DNA of 11,470 bases, from NCBI GenBank assembly GCA_946479335.1, contig CAMLFP010000165.1:1-11470 (forward strand). The letters run 5' to 3'. This stretch comes from an uncultured Archangium sp. Lineage in GTDB: Bacteria > Myxococcota > Myxococcia > Myxococcales > Myxococcaceae. Made by a program: the position numbers and the translations under genes. A model generated the notes under the pieces. The model was not told where the DNA came from. It saw only the letters and a program-made list of their open reading frames with translations, and made no database searches. Position 1 is the first letter of the stretch; each line of letters opens with the position of its first letter. This document shows positions 6,492 through 11,470 of the stretch, one piece after another.

Positions 6492-6866
6492 CTACATCTT
6501 GTCGAGGATGAACGCGGCCAGCAGATCGGCCTCGGGAGAGGCGCTCTTCTTCTTCGGGTCGGCCTTCGCCGCGGGCGTGTGCTGCACCTCGGTGACGAAG
6601 CCCTCGACGACCTCGTACGCGGCGTCGCCGATGATGCACGAGTCGGCGAAGTGCTCGGCGTTGAGGCCCGTCAACTGCTCGGTGGTCTTCACGCGCCCGA
6701 CCAGCCCGTGGGTGTCTTCACCCGACACCAGCTTCTGGAAGTGCACCGCCGAAGACACGGGGTGCGCGCTGTTGCCTTCTTTCACCACCAGCTTGCCGTC
6801 GGCGAGGTCGGCCTTGTCGGCCAGCGCCCATTCTTCAAGCGTCTTTTGCGGAAGGAAGAGCTTCAC
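6492..6866 (-). CDS. Conserved-looking protein of unknown function, first gene of the cluster
   Basis: A 124-residue cytosolic protein that I do not recognise. It has no signal peptide, membrane helix or cysteine pair (one Cys, residue 77, in DSCIIGD). The first 95 residues look folded ([13 protein letters not shown], then a [18 protein letters not shown] stretch and an [12 protein letters not shown] strand); a Lys/Ala/Pro-rich linker (about 97-108) leads to a short helix [23 protein letters not shown] and GLVGRVKT resemble a small beta barrel of the kind found in PilZ-like domains, but the RxxxR and D/NxSxxG motifs are not visible, so I do not call it PilZ. It starts with GTG, with AAAAGGG 9 bases ahead, and its stop is 2 bases before the HemD-like start. 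It is read from the divergent promoter shared with trxA. Confidence 0.75.
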   Translation of the reverse strand: MKLFLPQKTLEEWALADKADLADGKLVVKEGNSAHPVSSAVHFQKLVSGEDTHGLVGRVKTTEQLTGLNAEHFADSCIIGDAAYEVVEGFVTEVQHTPAAKADPKKKSASPEADLLAAFILDKM

Positions 6867-6901
6867 GTGCGCGTACCCTTTTCGGTATTAAACATGAAGG
6901 T
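6867..6901. promoter_or_regulatory. Divergent promoter region between the six-gene cluster and trxA
   Basis: Only 35 bases separate two divergent genes, and this is the most AT-rich stretch of the window (core TTTTCGGTATTAAACAT, 6879-6895). For trxA, TATTAA (6886-6891) could be a -10 and TTCACG (6862-6867) a -35 with 18-base spacing, which would place the transcript start only a few bases before the trxA ATG. On the other strand TTTAAT/TAATAC within the same bases could serve as -10 for the cluster. Both promoters would overlap each other and the opposite coding sequences. The individual boxes are weak matches. Confidence 0.5.
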
Positions 6902-7228
6902 ATGAGCAAAGACACCGTTGCGGTTCAGGATTCGACGTTCAAGAACGAAGTGCTCGACTCGGCGACGCCGGTGTTGGTCGACTTCTGGGCCACGTGGTGT
7001 GCGCCGTGCCGTGCCATCGCGCCGTCGCTCGAGGAGCTCGCCACCCAGTACAAGGGTCAGGTGAAGATCGCGAAGGTCGACGTCGACGAGAGCCAGCAGG
7101 TCGCGCAGCAGTTCGGCATCCGCTCCATCCCCACGTTGCTGATGTTCAAGGGCGGCAAGGTCGTCGAGCAGCTGGTCGGCGCGGTGCCGAAGGCGAAGCT
7201 CGAAGACACGCTCAAGAAGCACCTCTGA
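6902..7228 (+). CDS. trxA: Thioredoxin
   Basis: A 108-residue, full-length, single-domain cytosolic thioredoxin, a general disulfide reductase recycled by thioredoxin reductase (which is not in the window). The active site is WCAPC (residues 32-36; redox Cys33 and Cys36) within [11 protein letters not shown]; the buried Asp27 and the cis-proline Pro77 in SIPT are present. The Ala replaces the more usual Gly of WCGPC, a common natural variant. AAGG lies only 1 base before the ATG, which is too close for a normal ribosome binding site, so a leaderless or very short leader mRNA, or coupling to a three-codon ATG-AAG-GTA-TGA reading frame at 6894-6905 overlapping the start, is possible. mgtE follows 22 bases after the stop and is probably cotranscribed. 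Confidence 0.95.
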   Translation: MSKDTVAVQDSTFKNEVLDSATPVLVDFWATWCAPCRAIAPSLEELATQYKGQVKIAKVDVDESQQVAQQFGIRSIPTLLMFKGGKVVEQLVGAVPKAKLEDTLKKHL

Positions 7229-7239
7229 GTTCGGCGCAC

Positions 7240-7245
7240 GAGGGG
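7240..7245 (+). promoter_or_regulatory. Ribosome binding site for mgtE
   Basis: GAGGGG ends 5 bases before the GTG at 7251 and fixes that start codon. The trxA-mgtE gap holds no hairpin that I can see, and no room for an Mg2+ riboswitch. Confidence 0.75.
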
Positions 7246-7250
7246 TCGAC

Positions 7251-8657
7251 GTGCTCGGTCATCTGCTGAAACCCGAGTACGAGGAGCTGATTCGCAAGCG
7301 CGACTGGGAGTCGCTGCGCATCGCGTTCGAAGACGTCGACCCGGCAGACATCGCGGAGATCCTCGAGGATCTCCCGGCTGAAGATTCGGGCCTGCTGTTC
7401 CGCGTGTTGCCGCGCGACGTGGCGGGCGTCTCCTTCGAATATCTCCCGCTCGATCAGCAGACCGAGATCATCCAGGCCCTCGGCAGTGAGCAGCTGGCGT
7501 CGGTGCTCAACGAGATGGCGCCCGACGACCGCACGCGCCTCTTCGAGGAGCTGCCCGCGGAGGTCACCAAGCGCGCGCTGGAGCAGCTGTCGGCCGAGGA
7601 GCTGAAGGTCGCGCGCCAGCTGCTCGGCTACCCCGAAGACACCGCCGGCCGGTACATGACGCCGGAGTACCTCTCGCTCAAGCCGTCGATGACGGTGGCC
7701 GAGGCGCTCGACTGGGTACGCAAGAACGCGCGCGGCCGCGAGACGCTCAACGTGCTGTACGTGGTCGACGACAAGGGCGTGCTGATGTCCGACCTGCGCC
7801 TGTCGGACCTGGTGCTGGCGGCTCCGGACACGCGCGTGGGCGACATCGAGACGCGCCCGATGGTGGCGATCTCCGCGACCTCGCCCAAGGAGGAGATCGT
7901 CTCCACCTTCGAGAAGTACGACCGCGTGGCGCTGCCGGTGACCGACACGCGCGGCGCGATGGTGGGCATCATCACCGCCGACGACGTGCTCGACGTCGCC
8001 GAAGAAGAGGCGACCGAAGACATCCAGAAGATGGGCGGTATGGAGGCCCTCGACGCGCCCTACATGGAGATCAGCGCGTGGGAGATGCTGCGCAAGCGCG
8101 GTGGCTGGCTCTCGATTCTGCTGGTCGGCGAGATGCTGACCACCACCGCGATGACCTACTTCGAGGGCGCCATCGAGCGCGCGGTGGTGCTGGCGCTCTT
8201 CGTGCCGCTGATCATCTCCTCCGGCGGCAACTCCGGGAGCCAGGCCACGTCGATCATCATCCGCGCGCTGGCGGTGCGGGAGATCGAGCTGTCTGACTGG
8301 TGGCGCGTGCTGCTCCGCGAGCTGCGCAGCGGCGTGATGCTGGGGTTGTTGCTGGGCGGCATCGGCTTGTTGCGCATCGTCACCTGGCAGCACCTGCACA
8401 CCGCGGGGCTCATCAACTCCGGCTACGGCGAGCACTACCTGCTGGTGGCGCTGACGGTGTCGTGCAGCCTGATCGGCGTGGTGCTCTTCGGCTCCATCAC
8501 CGGCTCGATGCTGCCCTTCCTGCTGCGCAAGCTGGGCTTCGACCCCGCGACCGCGTCGGCGCCCTTCGTGGCCACGCTGGTCGACGTCACGGGCATCATC
8601 ATCTACTTCACCGTGGCGACGATCTTCCTCGGCCAGACCCTGCTGGCGGCGCACTGA
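7251..8657 (+). CDS. mgtE: Magnesium transporter MgtE
   Basis: A 468-residue MgtE-family Mg2+ channel of the inner membrane, near the usual 450-470. Domains in order: the acidic helical N domain (about 25-125, repeats such as DPADIAEILEDLP and MAPDDRTRLFEELP), a CBS pair (about 136-260, starting GRYMTPEYLSLKPSMTVAEAL; second CBS with ALPVTDTRGAMVGIITADDVLD), the connecting plug helix (about 270-285), and five transmembrane helices (285-465). The pore signature PLIISSGGNSGSQATS (319-334) and the Mg2+ coordinating segment FDPATASAPFVATLVDVTG (430-448, Asp445) are intact. In this family Mg2+ bound between the N and CBS domains closes the pore, so regulation is at the protein level. It starts with GTG. 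It converges on the ribD side, with its stop 2 bases from the stop of the remnant on the minus strand. Confidence 0.97.
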   Translation: MLGHLLKPEYEELIRKRDWESLRIAFEDVDPADIAEILEDLPAEDSGLLFRVLPRDVAGVSFEYLPLDQQTEIIQALGSEQLASVLNEMAPDDRTRLFEELPAEVTKRALEQLSAEELKVARQLLGYPEDTAGRYMTPEYLSLKPSMTVAEALDWVRKNARGRETLNVLYVVDDKGVLMSDLRLSDLVLAAPDTRVGDIETRPMVAISATSPKEEIVSTFEKYDRVALPVTDTRGAMVGIITADDVLDVAEEEATEDIQKMGGMEALDAPYMEISAWEMLRKRGGWLSILLVGEMLTTTAMTYFEGAIERAVVLALFVPLIISSGGNSGSQATSIIIRALAVREIELSDWWRVLLRELRSGVMLGLLLGGIGLLRIVTWQHLHTAGLINSGYGEHYLLVALTVSCSLIGVVLFGSITGSMLPFLLRKLGFDPATASAPFVATLVDVTGIIIYFTVATIFLGQTLLAAH

Positions 8658-8659
8658 GT

Positions 8660-8824
8660 TCAGCGCCAGGCGATGGCGTACACGCACCGCTCGCGCAGCG
8701 TGTCGTGCTGCGCGACGCGCACCGTGAGGCCCTTCGCGCCCGCCAGCGTCAACATGTCTTCGAGCACCGCCTGCATGGAGCAGGGGTACGCGTTTCCGGG
8801 GCGCTCACCGCGGAGCGCCAAGCC
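8660..8824 (-). pseudogene. Coding-like remnant after ribD, possible C-terminus of a myxobacterial DUF2378-type protein
   Basis: The bases after the ribD stop stay open in the ribD frame for 54 codons to a TGA at 8660-8662, with nearly every third position G or C, as in real genes here. The peptide includes GNAYPCSMQAVLEDMLTLAG and then AGAKGLTVRV and ERCVYAIAWR at its end. From memory, the arrangement of an amphipathic helix, 'AGA..v.V' and a closing 'C.Y.i.W' matches the end of a Myxococcus-enriched paralogous family (TIGR02265/DUF2378, about 180-200 residues). Only the last quarter would be present, so I call it a truncated remnant. The alternatives are a 53-residue gene starting at TTG 8821, or a 39-residue one at ATG 8776, but neither has a well-placed ribosome binding site. 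The family match is unverified. Confidence 0.4.
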
Positions 8825-9877
8825 TCAACGCTTGCGCGTCGCCGTCAGCATCAGATCTTCGCCGACGAGCTCCGCGTGGAGGTGCTCCAGCTCGATCGCC
8901 GCCGCGGGGTCCTTCACGCCCAGCACGCCGCTCCAGGTCAGCCCGTCGTGCCCGAACAACTTCGGCGCGACGAAGAGCACCAGCTCGTCGAAGAGGCCGG
9001 CCTTCAGGAACTCCGCGTGGGTGAAGGCGCCGCCCTCGACCAGCACGTGCAGCAGCCCTTCCGCGGCCAGCTTCCGCAACAGCGCCTCGGTGCCGGTGAC
9101 GTTCCACACCTCGACGCCGCGCGCGGCGTGACGAGAGGCGAGGTGTGGCGTGACGAGGATGGTGCGGGCCACCTTCGTGTCGAACACCTGCCGCTCGGCC
9201 TTCGTGCGGAGCGCCGCGTCCAACACCACGCGCACCGCGTTGCGCCCGCCCTTGAGCCGGGTGGTGAGCGCAGGGTCATCGGCCTCCACGGTGCCCGCGC
9301 CGACGATGATGGCGTCGATGGAGTCACGCAGCTCGTGCGCCACGGCGCGCGAAGCGTCGGAGGTGATCCACTTCGACTTGCCGGTGCTGGTGGCGAGCTT
9401 GCCGTCCAACGTGACGCCGGCCTTCAGCGTCACCCACGGCAACCCTTCGCGCATGAACTTGAAGAACGGGCGGTTCAGCTTCTCGGCGTCGTGGGCGCGC
9501 ACGCCCTGCACCACCTCGAGGCCCGCGGCGCGGAGCTTCTTCGCGCCCTTCCCGTTCACCTTCGGGTTGGGGTCTTTCACCGAGAAGACGACGCGCTTGA
9601 TGCCGGCCTTGATGATCGCGTCGGTGCACGGCGGCGTGCGGCCGTGGTGCGCGCAGGGCTCCAGCGAAACGTACAGCGTGGCGCCCTTCGCGCGTTTGCC
9701 CGCGCGCTCGAGGGCGATGACCTCGGCGTGCGGCCCGCCCGCGGGCGAAGTGTAGCCGGTGGAGACGATCTTCCCGGCCTTGACGATGACCGCGCCCACC
9801 GCGGGGTTCGGGTGCGTGCGGCCGACGGCCTTGAGCGCCTCGCTGAGCGCCAGCGCGATGCCCGCGTCGTCGTTCAC
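8825..9877 (-). CDS. ribD: Bifunctional riboflavin biosynthesis deaminase/reductase RibD
   Basis: A 350-residue cytosolic enzyme carrying out the second and third steps of riboflavin synthesis: deamination of the GTP-derived diaminopyrimidine, then NADPH reduction of the ribosyl side chain. The N-terminal deaminase (about 1-145) has the zinc site His50-Ala-Glu52 (GPHAEV) and Cys75/Cys84 in [11 protein letters not shown]. The C-terminal reductase (about 146-350) has [28 protein letters not shown] and the VLVEGG nucleotide-binding segment. The length is typical and all catalytic residues are present. It starts with GTG, overlapping the nrdR stop by 4 bases (GTGA), with GAAGGG 6 bases ahead, so it is coupled to nrdR. 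Many proteobacteria continue with ribE, ribBA and ribH; here those genes do not follow, and the convergent mgtE closes the unit. Confidence 0.97.
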   Translation of the reverse strand: MNDDAGIALALSEALKAVGRTHPNPAVGAVIVKAGKIVSTGYTSPAGGPHAEVIALERAGKRAKGATLYVSLEPCAHHGRTPPCTDAIIKAGIKRVVFSVKDPNPKVNGKGAKKLRAAGLEVVQGVRAHDAEKLNRPFFKFMREGLPWVTLKAGVTLDGKLATSTGKSKWITSDASRAVAHELRDSIDAIIVGAGTVEADDPALTTRLKGGRNAVRVVLDAALRTKAERQVFDTKVARTILVTPHLASRHAARGVEVWNVTGTEALLRKLAAEGLLHVLVEGGAFTHAEFLKAGLFDELVLFVAPKLFGHDGLTWSGVLGVKDPAAAIELEHLHAELVGEDLMLTATRKR

Positions 9878-10350
9878 GGCTTGCCCTTCGCCGGCTTGCG
9901 CGTCTGGAGGATGTCGGTGAGCTCGCTCATGAACTCCGCGATGTCGCGGAAGCTCCGGTACACCGACGCGAAGCGCACGTACGCGACCTCGTCGAGCGCG
10001 GGGAGCTTCTCCATCACCAGCGCGCCGATGGTGGTCGACGGCACCTCCTTCTCACCGAGCTCCTGCAGGCGGCGCTCGATGCTGGTGACCAGCTCTTCGA
10101 TCTTCTCCACCGGCACCGGGCGCTTCTCGCAGGCCTTCTTCACGCCCGCGACCAGCTTGTCGCGATCGAACGCTTCGCGGCGCCCGTCTTTCTTCACCAC
10201 CAGCGGGTTGAGCTCCTCGACGCGCTCGTAGGTGGTGAAACGGCGCTTGCACTGCTCACACTCGCGCCGCCGGCGGATGATGGTGCCCTCCGCGGAGTCG
10301 CGAGAGTCCATCACCCGGGTGTCGTCGGCTGTACAGAAGGGACAACGCAT
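9874..10350 (-). CDS. nrdR: Transcriptional repressor NrdR
   Basis: A 158-residue nucleotide-sensing repressor of ribonucleotide reductase genes. The zinc ribbon is at residues 3-34 (Cys3-x2-Cys6 and Cys31-x2-Cys34, with [21 protein letters not shown] between). The ATP-cone domain spans about 49-139, beginning [18 protein letters not shown]. Family members oligomerise with ATP/dATP and bind NrdR boxes upstream of nrd operons; no such target genes are in the window. The ATG at 10350 gives the family-standard MRCPFC start. It lies 6 bases after glyA and overlaps ribD by 4 bases. The glyA-nrdR-ribD order is common in Deltaproteobacteria-type genomes. The C-terminus has a short basic tail. Confidence 0.97.
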   Translation of the reverse strand: MRCPFCTADDTRVMDSRDSAEGTIIRRRRECEQCKRRFTTYERVEELNPLVVKKDGRREAFDRDKLVAGVKKACEKRPVPVEKIEELVTSIERRLQELGEKEVPSTTIGALVMEKLPALDEVAYVRFASVYRSFRDIAEFMSELTDILQTRKPAKGKP

Positions 10351-10356
10351 GGTGCT

Positions 10357-11470
10357 TCAGCCCTTCGTGAGGCGCGAGCGGTAGAGCGGGAAGCTCTTCG
10401 TGAACTCGCTCACCTCGGCGCGGATCTTCGCGAGCGCGGCGGCGTCAGCGTGCGAGTCCAACGCGCGGCCGATGAACGACGCGACGTGCTTCATGTCGGC
10501 GGTCTTCAAGCCCCGCGTGGTGATGGCGGGCGTGCCCACGCGAACGCCGGAGCTCACCGTGGGCTTCTCCGGGTCGAAGGGGATCTGGTTCTTGTTCACC
10601 GTGATGCCCGCGTGGCCCAGCGCCTCTTCGGCGATCTTGCCGGTGACCTTCTTGGGCCGGAGGTCGAGCAGCATCAGGTGGTTGTCGGTGCCGCCCGAGA
10701 CGATGCGCAGGCCCTGGCCCTTGAGCTCCTCGGCGAGGGTCTTCGCGTTGTCGACGACCTGCTGCGCGTAGGCCTTGAACTCCGGCTGCAGCGCCTCACC
10801 GAAGGCCACCGCCTTCGCCGCGATGATGTGCATCAACGGCCCGCCCTGGATGCCGGGGAACACCTGGCTGTTGATGGTCTTCGCGTACTGCTCCTTCATC
10901 AGGATCAACCCGGAGCGCGGGCCACGCAGCGTCTTGTGCGTGGTGGTGGTGACGATGTCGGCGTACGGAATCGGCGAGGGGTGCACGCCGCCGGCCACGA
11001 GGCCCGCGATGTGCGCCATGTCGACCACCAGCGCCGCGCCCACCGCATCGGCGATGGCCTTGAAGCGCTGGAAGTCGATGACGCGCGGGTACGCCGACGC
11101 GCCGACGACGATGACGCGCGGCTTGTGCTCCTTCGCCAGCGCCTCGGCCTGGTCGTAGTCGAGCGTCTCCGTCTCGCGGATGAGGCCGTAGTGCACGACC
11201 TTGTAGAGCTTGCCGGAGAAGTTGAACGACGAGCCGTGCGTGAGGTGCCCGCCGGAGTTGAGATCCAACCCCAGCAGCGTGTCGCCCGGCTTCATCAGCG
11301 TCATGTACGCGGCCATGTTGGCCTGGCTGCCGGAGTGCGGCTGCACGTTGGCGGCCTGCGCGCCGAAGAGCTTCATCGCGCGGTCGATGGCCAACTGCTC
11401 CACCTTGTCGACCTCTTCGCAGCCGCCGTAGTAGCGCTTGCCGGGGTAGCCCTCGGCGTACTTGTTGGTC
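10357..11470 (-). CDS. glyA: Serine hydroxymethyltransferase, 5' end outside window
   Basis: About 371 C-terminal codons of glyA; the start lies beyond 11470, and the frame remains open to the edge ([20 protein letters not shown] near the border is the expected early segment). The PLP enzyme interconverts serine and glycine while charging tetrahydrofolate with a one-carbon unit in the cytosol. Evidence: QPHSGSQAN near the visible start, [13 protein letters not shown], the DMAHIAGL segment, and the PLP-lysine site [13 protein letters not shown]. The remaining C-terminal domain ([36 protein letters not shown]) is complete. It ends with TGA at 10357-10359 and is probably the promoter-proximal visible gene of the glyA-nrdR-ribD unit. 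An internal GTG at 11403 is not the start, because conserved family sequence precedes it. Confidence 0.98.
   Translation of the reverse strand, partial: TNKYAEGYPGKRYYGGCEEVDKVEQLAIDRAMKLFGAQAANVQPHSGSQANMAAYMTLMKPGDTLLGLDLNSGGHLTHGSSFNFSGKLYKVVHYGLIRETETLDYDQAEALAKEHKPRVIVVGASAYPRVIDFQRFKAIADAVGAALVVDMAHIAGLVAGGVHPSPIPYADIVTTTTHKTLRGPRSGLILMKEQYAKTINSQVFPGIQGGPLMHIIAAKAVAFGEALQPEFKAYAQQVVDNAKTLAEELKGQGLRIVSGGTDNHLMLLDLRPKKVTGKIAEEALGHAGITVNKNQIPFDPEKPTVSSGVRVGTPAITTRGLKTADMKHVASFIGRALDSHADAAALAKIRAEVSEFTKSFPLYRSRLTKG

Noticed and set aside
6490..6639. N-terminal extension of the HemD-like protein by 50 residues
   Set aside because: The sequence is Arg-rich out-of-frame read of the upstream gene; the family start pattern begins right after GTG at 6489.
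6992..7009. WCAPC in place of WCGPC in thioredoxin as an unusual active site
   Set aside because: Ala at this position is a frequent natural variant in bacterial thioredoxins and needs no special explanation.
7229..7250. Mg2+-sensing riboswitch or separate promoter before mgtE
   Set aside because: The gap to trxA is only 22 bases and holds just a ribosome binding site; there is no room for an M-box.
8300..10231. Open frame of 643 codons on the plus strand, opposite ribD and nrdR and overlapping mgtE
   Set aside because: It is rich in Arg, Ala, Gly and His with no recognisable motif, and lies antisense to genes with intact catalytic motifs. It is a by-product of high third-position GC.
1..11470. 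Mobile element, phage, toxin-antitoxin, CRISPR array or tRNA
   Set aside because: No transposase or integrase motifs, terminal inverted repeats, regularly spaced repeats or tRNA-like folds were seen; composition is even across the window.

Overview
The window is GC-rich, densely packed bacterial chromosome, most likely from a myxobacterium (Myxococcota). The strongest clue is a secreted protein whose tail has the form of a MYXO-CTERM sorting signal: a Gly/Cys-rich patch, one hydrophobic helix and a terminal Arg cluster. Very high G/C at third codon positions and long antisense shadow ORFs fit this. The genus cannot be fixed from the sequence. I see no mobile element, CRISPR array, tRNA or rRNA, and no gene-free stretch longer than about 170 bases.

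Layout. (1) Positions 1-391, plus strand: the 3' end of dnaK, closed by a strong intrinsic terminator (413-448). (2) Positions 504-6866, minus strand: a tight six-gene cluster. Read in its own direction it encodes a 124-aa protein of unknown function, a uroporphyrinogen-III synthase-like protein (HemD) with a His/Cys-rich insertion, a small secreted protein, a secreted metzincin-type metalloprotease with a long Cys-rich repeat region and a MYXO-CTERM-like tail, a GspE/PilB-family secretion ATPase, and a TPR lipoprotein. Junctions overlap by 1-4 bases or are separated by 2-13 bases, so the cluster is very probably one operon. (3) Positions 6867-6901: a 35-bp AT-richer divergent promoter region. 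(4) Positions 6902-8657, plus strand: trxA (thioredoxin) and mgtE (CBS-gated Mg2+ channel). (5) Positions 8660-11470, minus strand: glyA (5' end outside the window), nrdR and ribD, a housekeeping operon of one-carbon metabolism, ribonucleotide reductase control and riboflavin synthesis. It is followed by a short coding-like remnant that runs up to the convergent mgtE stop.

How the genes may work together. The housekeeping genes are conventional. The unusual part is the six-gene cluster, where a cell-surface metalloprotease with a myxobacterial sorting tail is translationally coupled to a secretion-type ATPase and a TPR lipoprotein. MYXO-CTERM proteins are known to depend on type II secretion for surface display, so a dedicated export or display module is a reasonable hypothesis. 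It is not shown by sequence alone.
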